This document shows, in pieces, positions 1 to 7,562 of a stretch of 64,000 bases of DNA. Origin of the DNA: an uncultured Alphaproteobacteria bacterium (GTDB taxonomy: Bacteria; Pseudomonadota; Alphaproteobacteria; Sphingomonadales; Sphingomonadaceae). Numbering within the stretch: the first letter of the stretch is position 1; each line of letters starts with the position of its first letter. Both the position numbers and the translations under genes were made by a program. The stretch lies in assembly GCA_903934325.1 (NCBI GenBank), contig CAIZNH010000001.1:1-64000 (forward strand), read 5' to 3'. The notes under the pieces are model-generated. The model saw only the letters and a list, made by a program, of their open reading frames with translations, did no database searches and had not been told where the DNA came from.

Positions 1-43
1 CACCCGGCCACCAATAGTACCACTATGTTATGGTGGCCGGGTG
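1..43. repeat. Long inverted repeat (cruciform or hairpin) at window edge
   Basis: Bases 1-13 and 31-43 are perfect reverse complements (13 bp, starting CACCCGGCC). The 17-base loop holds a second dyad, ATAGT/ACTAT. A G-rich stretch follows rather than a T-run, so it is not a typical intrinsic terminator reading rightward. It may end an upstream operon or be part of a repeat family. The left edge of the window prevents seeing its context. Confidence 0.6.
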
Positions 44-160
44 GGGAGGCGGGGCGGGTGGTCTGCGTCGTGCGGCAGCACGACCGAAAGCAAAAACTGT
101 CTAGCCAGCCTGTCACTTTCCCTTGTCCAAACCTTCTCAAAGGTTCACAAGGCTAGCCAC

Positions 161-1162
161 ATGGCACGCTTCCCTTTCTCCGCAATCGTCGGTCAGGACG
201 AGATGAAACAGGCGCTGCTGATCGCCGCCGTCGACCCCTCTATCGGCGGGGTGATGGTGTTCGGCGATCGCGGCACAGGCAAAAGCACCGCCGCGCGCGC
301 GCTCGCCAGCCTGCTCCCGCCGATCATGGCCGCGGACGGCTGCCCCTATGGTGCCTCGAAGGAGGATCAGGCCCGCTATCCCGGTGTGGTCGGCACCGGC
401 AAGCTGGTGAAGCGCCCTGTGCCGTTCATCGACATGCCCTTGGGTGCGACCGAGGACCGGGTGATCGGCAGCCTCGACCTGGAACGCGCGCTGCGCTCGG
501 GCGAGAAGGCGTTTGAACCCGGCCTGCTCGCCAAGGCCCATCGCGGCTTCCTCTATATCGACGAGATCAACCTGCTGGAGGATCACCTCGTCGATCTGCT
601 GCTCGATGTGGCCGCCTCGGGCGAGAATGTGGTCGAACGCGAGGGGCTTTCGGTGCGCCACCCGGCCAAATTCGTGCTGATCGGCAGCGGCAATCCCGAA
701 GAGGGCGAATTGCGCCCGCAATTGCTCGATCGCTTTGGGCTCTCGGTCGAGGTGCGCAGCCCCAAGGATATCGAAGTCCGCATCGAAATCATGCGGCTGG
801 TGGCAGCGAACGAGGCTGACCCGGAAGCTTTCGCCGCCCGCTTTGCCGAGGCCGACGCAGCGATCCTCAAGCAAGTGGCCAAGGGCAAGGCCCGGCTTGC
901 CAAGCTGGAAGCCGGCGAGGAGGTGCTGCGCGATGCCGCCAATCTGTGCCTGACGGTGGGCGCGGACGGCCTGCGCGGCGAGCTCACTTTGATGCGCGCT
1001 GCCCGCGCTCTGGCGGCGCTGGAGGGGGCCAAGAAAGTGTCCCGCAAGCATCTGGTCGCCATCGCGCCCTCGGCGCTGCGGCACCGGCTGCGGCGCGATG
1101 TGCTCGATGAAACCGGCTCCACCGCGCGCATCACCCGGGCGATTGCCGAGCTGTTCGGATGA
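161..1162 (+). CDS. bchI: Magnesium chelatase ATPase subunit I
   Basis: AAA+ ATPase that, with BchD and BchH, drives ATP-dependent insertion of Mg2+ into protoporphyrin IX, the first committed step to bacteriochlorophyll. The 333-residue product has a Walker A motif GDRGTGKST near residue 37 and a Walker B/DEIN motif LYIDEINLL near residue 136, and its length is normal for BchI. I chose the ATG at 161 (MARFPFSAIVGQ) because family homology begins there; the frame stays open upstream to 41 but that stretch is not protein-like. The gene overlaps bchD by ATGA, so BchI and BchD are probably translated together. It opens the bchIDO operon. No clear PpsR box was seen just upstream. Confidence 0.97.
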   Translation: MARFPFSAIVGQDEMKQALLIAAVDPSIGGVMVFGDRGTGKSTAARALASLLPPIMAADGCPYGASKEDQARYPGVVGTGKLVKRPVPFIDMPLGATEDRVIGSLDLERALRSGEKAFEPGLLAKAHRGFLYIDEINLLEDHLVDLLLDVAASGENVVEREGLSVRHPAKFVLIGSGNPEEGELRPQLLDRFGLSVEVRSPKDIEVRIEIMRLVAANEADPEAFAARFAEADAAILKQVAKGKARLAKLEAGEEVLRDAANLCLTVGADGLRGELTLMRAARALAALEGAKKVSRKHLVAIAPSALRHRLRRDVLDETGSTARITRAIAELFG

Positions 1163-2868
1163 CCACGCCCGGCGCTCTGCCGGATGATCCGCTGGAGCCT
1201 GCCCTGCTGGCGGCGCGGCTGTTTTGCCTCGCCCCGCGCCTGTTTCGCGGGATGGTGCTGCGCGGCGCTGGTCCTGCGCGCGAGGCACTGGTAGCGGCGC
1301 TGGGCAGCGAAATCGCGCTGCGGCGCATCCCCGGCCATGTCGATGACGAGCGCCTGCTTGGCGGGATCGATCTCGCCGCGAGCCTCGCTGCCGGTGCGCC
1401 GGTGCGCCAGCGCGGGTTGATCGAGGAAGCGGCAGGCGGCGCATTGCTGGCTGGCATGGCCGAGCGGATGGATGCAGGCGTCGCCGGTCGGCTGGCGCAG
1501 GCATTGGACGAGGATGCCGCCGCGCTGGTGCTGCTCGACGATGCCACCGAGCCTGACGAAGCCCCGCCCGCAAGCCTTACCGAGCGCCTCGCCTTCGCCT
1601 GCGACCTTTCCACCTCGCGCCGCTGGCAGGGGGTGGACCTCGCGCCCGCCGCCGGGAGCCTCGCCGATGTTGCCGCGCTTGACGATGCGGCATTGAAGGC
1701 CCTCGCCGCCACCGCCGCGATGCTGGGGGTGGAGAGCTTGCGTGCGCTGATCTTTGCCGGGGAAGCCGCCCGCGCCCTCGCCGCGCTGGAGGGGCGCAGC
1801 GCCGCGTCCGAGGCCGATCTGGCGGGCGCGGCCCGACTGGTGCTCGCCCCGCGTGCCACCCGTCTGCCCCCGCAGGAGGAGCCGCAAGAGCCACCCGAAG
1901 ACCAGCCGCCCCCGCCCCCCGATGGCGAGCGCGACAATCAGTCCGATAGCGAGCAACAACAGCAGGAGCCCGATCTCTCCGAGATTCTGGTCGAGGCGGC
2001 CAAGGCGTCGATCCCTGCGGACCTGCTGGCTAGCCTAGCACAGGGCAAGGCACCGCGCCGCGCCGGCTCCAGCGGGACGGGACAGAAGCGCAAGGCCGCG
2101 ACCCGCGGCAAGCCCTTGGGTGCGCGCCCCGGAATGCCGCGCGGCGGGGCGAAGCTGGCGCTGATCGACAGCCTTCGCGCGGCTGTGCCGTGGCAGGCGG
2201 TGCGCCGCCGCGAAAACGGCGCGGACCCTTCCTCTCCCATCATCATGCGCAAGGAAGACCTGCGCATCCGCCGTTTCGAGGAGCGCAGCGCGAGGGTCAC
2301 GATCTTTGCGGTCGATGCCTCGGGCTCGGCAGCAGCAGCGCGGTTGGCCGAGGCCAAGGGCGCGGTCGAGCTGATGCTGGCGCAGGCCTATGTCACCCGC
2401 TCGGAAGTCGCGCTGATCGCGTTCCGGGGCGAGCAGGCCGAGCTGCTGCTGCCCCCCACCCGTTCATTGACCCGCGCCCGCCGCAGCCTTGCCGAACTGC
2501 CCGGCGGCGGGGGCACGCCGCTTGCGATGGGGCTCCATCTGGCGCGCGAAGTGGCCGAGGCCGTGATCGCGCGCGGCCGCAGCGCGGCGCTGGTGATCCT
2601 CACCGACGGGCGCGCCAATATCGGCGCAGACGGTTCGCCCGGCCGCCCGCAGGCGATGAGCGACGCCGAGACCGCCGCCAAGGCGATTGCCGCGCGCGGG
2701 ATCGATGCGCTGGTGGTCGATATCTCCGCCCGCCCCGGCCCCGAAGGCGCCAGCCTCGCCAGCGCGCTGGACGGCCGCTTCCTCGCCCTGCCCCGCGCTG
2801 ACGCAAAGATGCTGCAAGCCGCGATCAATGCCGCGCAGGGTGCGCCCACCCGTTCCAGCGCGGCATGA
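1159..2868 (+). CDS. bchD: Magnesium chelatase subunit D
   Basis: Second AAA+/VWA subunit of Mg-chelatase, forming the double-ring platform with BchI. The 569-residue protein has a degenerate AAA+ domain in the N-terminal half and lacks an intact Walker A, as is usual for BchD. A Pro- and acid-rich linker follows around residues 235-275. The C-terminal von Willebrand A domain has a MIDAS motif of DxSxS type (DASGS, near residue 388). It starts in an ATGA overlap with bchI and ends in another with bchO. Confidence 0.97.
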   Translation: MTTPGALPDDPLEPALLAARLFCLAPRLFRGMVLRGAGPAREALVAALGSEIALRRIPGHVDDERLLGGIDLAASLAAGAPVRQRGLIEEAAGGALLAGMAERMDAGVAGRLAQALDEDAAALVLLDDATEPDEAPPASLTERLAFACDLSTSRRWQGVDLAPAAGSLADVAALDDAALKALAATAAMLGVESLRALIFAGEAARALAALEGRSAASEADLAGAARLVLAPRATRLPPQEEPQEPPEDQPPPPPDGERDNQSDSEQQQQEPDLSEILVEAAKASIPADLLASLAQGKAPRRAGSSGTGQKRKAATRGKPLGARPGMPRGGAKLALIDSLRAAVPWQAVRRRENGADPSSPIIMRKEDLRIRRFEERSARVTIFAVDASGSAAAARLAEAKGAVELMLAQAYVTRSEVALIAFRGEQAELLLPPTRSLTRARRSLAELPGGGGTPLAMGLHLAREVAEAVIARGRSAALVILTDGRANIGADGSPGRPQAMSDAETAAKAIAARGIDALVVDISARPGPEGASLASALDGRFLALPRADAKMLQAAINAAQGAPTRSSAA

Positions 2869-3737
2869 GCCGCCTCGACTGGAACCGCGAGGGCCTGATC
2901 TGGCCGCACCGCGATGCCAGCACCTTCATCGAAGTCGGCAAGGCCCGTTGGCATGTGCAGCGCATGGGAGCCGGACCGCCCCTCCTGCTGCTCCACGGCA
3001 CTGGCGCCTCGGTCCATTCATGGCGCGGGCTGATGCCGCTGCTGGCGCAGAATTACACCGTGATCGCGCCCGATCTGCCGCGCCATGCCTTCACGCAAGG
3101 CCATGACGCCTATGCCATGAGCCTGCCCGCCATGGCGCGCGAAGTCTCTGCCCTGCTGGACGCGCTGGAGGTGGAGCCTGCCGCGATCATCGGCCATTCG
3201 GCAGGCGCTGCGGTGGCGCTGCAACTGGCGCTCGATCACGCCTATGCCGGGCCGATTGTCGGGCTGAACGCCGTGCTGCGCCCCTTCCCCGGCGCGCTGG
3301 CGCAGATCTTCCCTGCGGTCGCCAAAACGCTGTTCGCCAACCCGCTGGTGCCGCGCATTTTCACCGGCAGCATCGACCTTGTCGGCGGGGCCGAGCGGTT
3401 CCTGTGGCGCTCCACCCATTCGCGGATCGAGGCGGAGGGGCTCGCCTGCTATCGCACATTGCTGAAGCACCCCGGCCATGCCGGCGGCGCGCTGGCGATG
3501 ATGGCGAACTGGGACCTGCCCACCTTGCGCACCCGCATGGGCGAGGTCGCCAATCCGGTGCTGCTGCTGCACGGCGGCAATGATCCCGCTATCCCGCCCG
3601 AATGGGCGCGCGATGCGCAGGGCTGGCTCCCCAATGCGCGGCTGGAACTTCTCCCCGGTCTCGGCCATTTGGCGCATGAGGAAGACCCCGATAAGGCCGC
3701 CGCGCTGATCGCGGGGTTTCTGGCGGGCACAAGCTAG
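2865..3737 (+). CDS. bchO: BchO, alpha/beta hydrolase associated with Mg-chelatase
   Basis: Alpha/beta-hydrolase-fold protein conserved directly after bchID in photosynthesis clusters; its exact reaction is not established. The 290-residue sequence has the oxyanion-region motif LLLHGTGAS near residue 45, the nucleophile elbow GHSAG near residue 113, and a C-terminal GLGHLAHEE segment that supplies the catalytic His. It overlaps bchD by ATGA. It is the third gene of the bchIDO operon and is probably needed for full Mg-chelatase output, as proposed for homologues. Confidence 0.93.
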   Translation: MSRLDWNREGLIWPHRDASTFIEVGKARWHVQRMGAGPPLLLLHGTGASVHSWRGLMPLLAQNYTVIAPDLPRHAFTQGHDAYAMSLPAMAREVSALLDALEVEPAAIIGHSAGAAVALQLALDHAYAGPIVGLNAVLRPFPGALAQIFPAVAKTLFANPLVPRIFTGSIDLVGGAERFLWRSTHSRIEAEGLACYRTLLKHPGHAGGALAMMANWDLPTLRTRMGEVANPVLLLHGGNDPAIPPEWARDAQGWLPNARLELLPGLGHLAHEEDPDKAAALIAGFLAGTS

Positions 3738-3746
3738 GAGAGCACC

Positions 3747-3914
3747 ATGGAAGGCAGCAATTTCGGCTGGATCGAGCTGGTGCTGTTCTATGGCGGGGCC
3801 ATCGGTTTCGGGGTGTGGCAGTTCGTCTCGATGGACCGCAAGCTCAAGAAAACCCGCGCCGAACGCGAAGCGCGCGAAGCGGCGGAGAAGGATGCGCCCC
3901 CGCCTGCCGCTTAG
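3747..3914 (+). CDS. Small single-TM protein after bchO
   Basis: A 55-residue ORF starts 9 nt after the bchO stop, with AGGAGAGC as a well-placed Shine-Dalgarno sequence before the ATG. It reads as a short N-terminus, one hydrophobic helix (about residues 8-26, WIELVLFYGGAIGFGVWQFV) and a highly charged, Lys/Arg/Glu-rich tail ending in prolines and alanines. This is the layout of a small membrane anchor or assembly peptide. The spacing and ribosome site argue that it is a real last gene of the bchIDO operon. I do not recognise a named family, and no function can be assigned. Confidence 0.75.
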   Translation: MEGSNFGWIELVLFYGGAIGFGVWQFVSMDRKLKKTRAEREAREAAEKDAPPPAA

Positions 3915-3918
3915 GCGA

Positions 3919-5001
3919 TTATTCCGCCGCCTCGCGCTCGCCGGGGGCCTCCACCGCCAGCGCAGGATAGGCCAGCAGATCGCCAAAGCTCAGCGGTTCG
4001 GCCACCAGGCTCGGATGCGGGGAATAGCCGTCGTGCCAGTATTTGCGCTCGATCATGTCGCGCGCGATGCTCATCCCGAAGAACCGCCGCGGCTGGCGCG
4101 AGCGGTTGTCAGGCCCGGCATGCAGCAGATCGCTGCGATAGAGGATCACCGTCCCCTTGCGCGGGGCGACCTGCACCAGCGAAAACAGCTGATCGAGCCG
4201 CGCACCCTCGCGCCAGAGCTTCCACAGCGTGCGCAGCCCAAGGTGGCGCAGGCTGAACTGCGCGTTCTTGCCCAGCAGGAAGCGCAGGATATTGGGCTGG
4301 TGCTGGTCCCAATGGGTCGAGAACACCCGGTCGCGGAATTCGCCGGGGGCGAGCGGCGCTTCGGCCGATCCGCGCATCGCCCTGAGCTTGGCGAGATTGT
4401 GCCAGAAGATGCGCGCATTGGCGCGGGTGCGAAACAGCTCCATCAAACCGTTGGCCGCCCCGCCATGGGTGTTGGCAGAGCCGCCATACATATGCGTCCC
4501 CGGCGCAAACACCGTGCCGCCCTGCTGATCCGAAACATCCTCGACCGCAGCAAACATGCTGATCACGCCTGCCGGATCGCGGTGGATATATTGGTGGGAC
4601 GAGCCGAGGTAGCTGGTGAAGGTCGCCACTTCGAGCACCGGGCGCGTCTTGCCGCAGAACTCCCCGATCACCCCTTCGAGCCGCTGGGCGAGGGTCGCGG
4701 CAAAGCGCTTGACCGCAGGGCTTGAGGGCAGCGAGCAGAAATCGCGGCGGCGATAGAGATTGTCGGTCTCGCTGGCGAAGGCGCTGTGGCTGCGGTCGGG
4801 ATCGGCGATGGTCGCCTGCATGAAGGCGAGCGCGGTGTCGGCTTCGGCATGGGACAGGCAATCGGTGAGCACCACCAGGCCATAGCGGTCCATCATCGCG
4901 AGCGCCTCGGCCACGCACCCTTGCGTCAACCGGCCCGACGCATCGCACTGCGCCAGAACCTCAAAGGCCGATGTGTCATTGGAAACTCTGAGTTCTGCCA
5001 T
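3919..5001 (-). CDS. PhyH-like Fe(II)/2-oxoglutarate dioxygenase
   Basis: The 360-residue protein resembles the phytanoyl-CoA dioxygenase family of non-haem iron oxygenases. The facial triad looks intact: H140-x-D142 in QYIHRDPAG, and H294 in DLLHAGPDNRSRQPRRFF with nearby Arg residues for 2-oxoglutarate. It lies on the minus strand, ends 4 nt from the small gene after bchO, and sits just downstream of crtC, in the same direction as crtCD. The position suggests oxygen-dependent modification of a carotenoid or of another isoprenoid, but the substrate cannot be read from sequence. Its ribosome-binding site lies inside a hairpin (5004-5025). It is not one of the standard photosynthesis cluster genes. 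Confidence 0.8.
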   Translation of the reverse strand: MAELRVSNDTSAFEVLAQCDASGRLTQGCVAEALAMMDRYGLVVLTDCLSHAEADTALAFMQATIADPDRSHSAFASETDNLYRRRDFCSLPSSPAVKRFAATLAQRLEGVIGEFCGKTRPVLEVATFTSYLGSSHQYIHRDPAGVISMFAAVEDVSDQQGGTVFAPGTHMYGGSANTHGGAANGLMELFRTRANARIFWHNLAKLRAMRGSAEAPLAPGEFRDRVFSTHWDQHQPNILRFLLGKNAQFSLRHLGLRTLWKLWREGARLDQLFSLVQVAPRKGTVILYRSDLLHAGPDNRSRQPRRFFGMSIARDMIERKYWHDGYSPHPSLVAEPLSFGDLLAYPALAVEAPGEREAAE

Positions 5002-5003
5002 AT

Positions 5004-5025
5004 GCGCCTGTCCTGTTACAGGCGC
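5004..5025 (-). promoter_or_regulatory. Hairpin overlapping the dioxygenase ribosome-binding site
   Basis: GCGCCTGT (5004-5011) and ACAGGCGC (5018-5025) form a perfect 8-bp stem with a 6-nt loop, immediately upstream of the ATG at 5001. On the minus-strand mRNA the AGGACAGG Shine-Dalgarno region is partly inside this stem, so translation could be limited unless the hairpin is opened. Confidence 0.55.
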
Positions 5026-5065
5026 CTATGACACAGAACCCTAAGCCCTTGGTTAATCGGCGCGC

Positions 5066-6076
5066 TCAGGCTTTCCTTCGGGGCATCCGGTAGGGCAGCA
5101 TGTATTGCACCAGCCGCGAGGAGAAGCGCCGCATGTCGAGGCTTTCCTGCACCGCCGTCACCTCCTCGCCGAGAAAGCGCGAAGCCAGTTCGCTGCGGGC
5201 GTAGAAGGGCGTGTCCTCCCATGTCCGGCGCACTTCGGCGACGCCGATGTCGGAGCGGGTGCGGCGGTTGATGCCCCACTTGCTGTCAGGCAAGCCCGCG
5301 ATCGGCGGCAGGTCGACCGGCTCGGGCACGCCGTCCGCGCCGAAGCGCAGGGCGCTGGCAAACAGCGATCCGTCGCCGCGCTCGCCCTCGTAGCACACCA
5401 GCGCCCCGTCCTTGAGATGCGCGCGCGACCAGTGCCAGGTGTTGAAGCCGGTCTCCAGCGGCTCGGCGCCGCGATTGTGATCGAGATAGGCCTTGCCGCT
5501 CCACGAAAGGCCGGGGGACTGCATCTCCACCTCGATCCGCGCGCAGGGGGCGAGGCAGTGCCAGATATGGCTTTCCTTGGGATCGAGCGCGAAGGCGGCG
5601 CGGTTCAGCGCCTCGGGATAGACCCGCACGCGCCCGGTGACCTTGCGCTGCCACGGGACGAACAGGCGCGTGTCGCCTTCGTGAATGTCGATGGTGAGCG
5701 CCTCGCCGTCCCACGTCACCGCGCTTGGCCCGATCACGAGGTTGCTGGCATCGCGCTCCACCGCACCGCGCCCGCGCTCGGTCATCGCCCAGCGGGCCTG
5801 CGGACCGTAGAGCGCGACATTGAGCGACACATGGTTCAGCGGATCGTCCCGCCCCGAACGCTTGTAATAGGGGGAAAAGACGCTCCCCAGAAAGGCGATG
5901 ATCGTCAGCCCGTGCTGCCCGTCGTCGGAGATGGCATCGACATACCACCAGGAATAGCCGCCCGCGGGGATGTCTTCATCGAAGCGAGGTCCTTCGCGAT
6001 CACACGTGCGGCCAGCTGCCCGGACAAGGCTGCCATGGGCACCCCAGCTGCCGGGTGCGTCGCCCCGCCCGTGCAA
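5066..6076 (-). CDS. crtC: Acyclic carotenoid 1,2-hydratase (hydroxyneurosporene synthase)
   Basis: CrtC adds water across the C-1,2 double bond of acyclic carotenoids such as neurosporene or lycopene, on the route to spirilloxanthin-type pigments. Recognisable CrtC blocks are GGYSWWYVDAISDDGQHG, IAFLGSVFSPYY and the TMTERG-type segment, here AMTERGRG. Family similarity begins near PRFDEDIPAGGY (about 5985), inside the 3' end of crtD. No in-frame ATG or GTG lies close upstream. The nearest canonical in-frame start is a TTG at 6076, used here provisionally. The start is therefore uncertain, and the overlap with crtD is either unusually long or there is an indel. The core identification is secure. 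Confidence 0.85.
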   Translation of the reverse strand: MHGRGDAPGSWGAHGSLVRAAGRTCDREGPRFDEDIPAGGYSWWYVDAISDDGQHGLTIIAFLGSVFSPYYKRSGRDDPLNHVSLNVALYGPQARWAMTERGRGAVERDASNLVIGPSAVTWDGEALTIDIHEGDTRLFVPWQRKVTGRVRVYPEALNRAAFALDPKESHIWHCLAPCARIEVEMQSPGLSWSGKAYLDHNRGAEPLETGFNTWHWSRAHLKDGALVCYEGERGDGSLFASALRFGADGVPEPVDLPPIAGLPDSKWGINRRTRSDIGVAEVRRTWEDTPFYARSELASRFLGEEVTAVQESLDMRRFSSRLVQYMLPYRMPRRKA

Positions 6077-7464
6077 TAGAGCCCCGGCAGGCGCGTCTTG
6101 GGCCCTTGCCTCTGGAAAGAGGCCGCCCAGCCGTGCGAAGCCCTGCCATAAAGAGCGCCGCCCGTGGCCGGGAACAGCGCCTCCCAGTCCTGCGGGGTCA
6201 TAAGCTGGTGCGCCAGCGGTTCCTCCAATTCGAGGCCGCAGCGCCTGAGCGTCGCCATCATGGTTCGGGTGCATCGCTCTCTCTCCTCGGGGGTGTATTG
6301 GTGGGTGTCGCCATTGGCGGGCGCATTGACGATGATCTGGAGCCGCTCGCGCCCCTGCGGCGGGGGCGCGTCTTCACCGGCGCCGCGGTCGATGGCGCAG
6401 ACATAGACGGTGGGTTCGGACGGGGTCTCGCCGCGCGCGATCTCGCGGAATTCGCGGGCGTAATCGGGCGAGAAGAAGACGTTGTGGTGGCTGAGCTCAA
6501 AGCCGCCCGTGCGGGTGTGGGCATACCACACCAGCGCCGAGAGCGAGCGTTTGGCCGGCGGGATCGCGGGGACGGAGCGCGCCGCGCCCTCCCCGAAGCG
6601 GCCCGTAGCGAGCGCCGAAGGATCGCCGTTGCAGATGACGATATCGGCCGCGATTTCCTCGCCGCTCGCCAGCCTGACGCCGCTCGCCCGGCCGCCCTTG
6701 GTGAGCACCTTGGTGACGGGAGCATGGGTACGCACACGCGCGCCCTGCTGTCCGGCAAGGGTTGCGAGCGCGCGGGCCAGCGCATGGATCCCGCCCTCGA
6801 TCAGCCACACCCCGCACGCCTCGACATGCGCGATCAGCATCAGGGTGGCGGGCGCGCTGAAGGGGGAGGAGCCGCAATAGGTGGCATAGCGGCCGAACAA
6901 TTGCCGCAGCCGCTGATCCTTGAAGTGTGCCCCGAGCGCGTTCCACATCCCGTCGAAGGGGCGCATCGCCAGCATGTCGCCGATGCGGGTGAGGCCCATG
7001 CGCCACATCATCGGCAGCGGAGTGGAGGCCTTGTCGCCGCGCAGGAAGGGGGCTTCGAGGACGGTGAAGATGCGCTCGGCCTCAGCGGTGAAATTGCGGT
7101 ATCCGCGCGCGGTGTCCGCGCCTGCAAAGGCTTCGACCGAGGCGATGCTGGCTTCGCGGTCGGCAAACAGATCGAGGTGGCCGGACGCGTCCCATGCATG
7201 GCGGGCGATGACATCGGCCTTGCGGGTGGCGAGATGATCGTCGAGCCGCGCGTTGCAGGCCGCGAACACCTCGTCGAAGACCGCGCGATAGGTGAAGACC
7301 GTCGGCCCGCCGTCGATTTCCGCGCCATCGACAGCCACGCGCCGCGCCTTGCCGCCGACCCAGCCTTCCTTTTCGAAGACATGGACCTCGTGCCCAGCCG
7401 CCGCGAGCAGCGCGGCGCTGGTCAGCCCGCCGATACCGGCACCGATGACGGCGACTCGCGCGAT
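5905..7464 (-). CDS. crtD: Methoxyneurosporene / hydroxycarotenoid 3,4-desaturase
   Basis: Phytoene-desaturase-family flavoprotein that introduces the C-3,4 double bond after CrtC. The FAD-binding motif VIGAGIGGLTSAALLAAAGH and the downstream GG.ARR segment lie upstream of the first ATG/GTG in frame (the GTG at RRVAVDG), so translation must begin earlier. The frame back to the upstream TGA contains no ATG, GTG or TTG. An ATC codon at 7464-7462 lies 5 nt after a perfect GGGAGGAGG Shine-Dalgarno (7478-7470) and gives 519 residues, a normal length. The C-terminal family motif GLYCTGGATHPAAGVPMA is present. About 25 extra residues run on into crtC. The gene is divergent from crtF across two PpsR-type boxes. 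Confidence 0.88.
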   Translation of the reverse strand: MARVAVIGAGIGGLTSAALLAAAGHEVHVFEKEGWVGGKARRVAVDGAEIDGGPTVFTYRAVFDEVFAACNARLDDHLATRKADVIARHAWDASGHLDLFADREASIASVEAFAGADTARGYRNFTAEAERIFTVLEAPFLRGDKASTPLPMMWRMGLTRIGDMLAMRPFDGMWNALGAHFKDQRLRQLFGRYATYCGSSPFSAPATLMLIAHVEACGVWLIEGGIHALARALATLAGQQGARVRTHAPVTKVLTKGGRASGVRLASGEEIAADIVICNGDPSALATGRFGEGAARSVPAIPPAKRSLSALVWYAHTRTGGFELSHHNVFFSPDYAREFREIARGETPSEPTVYVCAIDRGAGEDAPPPQGRERLQIIVNAPANGDTHQYTPEERERCTRTMMATLRRCGLELEEPLAHQLMTPQDWEALFPATGGALYGRASHGWAASFQRQGPKTRLPGLYCTGGATHPAAGVPMAALSGQLAARVIAKDLASMKTSPRAAIPGGMSMPSPTTGSTG

Positions 7465-7502
7465 AGTTGCCTCCTCCCAGCTCCGATCCCGCCGATTATC
7501 AT

Positions 7503-7538
7503 TGACCTTACAGTCTCACATGTCCAATTATTTAGACA
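7503..7538. promoter_or_regulatory. Two adjacent PpsR/CrtJ boxes between crtD and crtF
   Basis: TGTCCAATTATTTAGACA (7521-7538) is an exact TGT-N12-ACA palindrome, the established PpsR/CrtJ target. Directly abutting it, 7503-7520 (TGACCTTACAGTCTCACA) is a one-mismatch version. They sit in the divergent crtD/crtF promoter region, so PpsR probably represses both crtDC and crtF. Confidence 0.8.
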
Positions 7539-7562
7539 TATGGCGCATGAAACACCCTGTCC

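Noticed and set aside
98..115. PpsR-like sequence TGTCTAGCCAGCCTGTCA before bchI
   Set aside because: The right arm is TCA, not ACA, and the arms are direct instead of inverted, so it is not a dyad.
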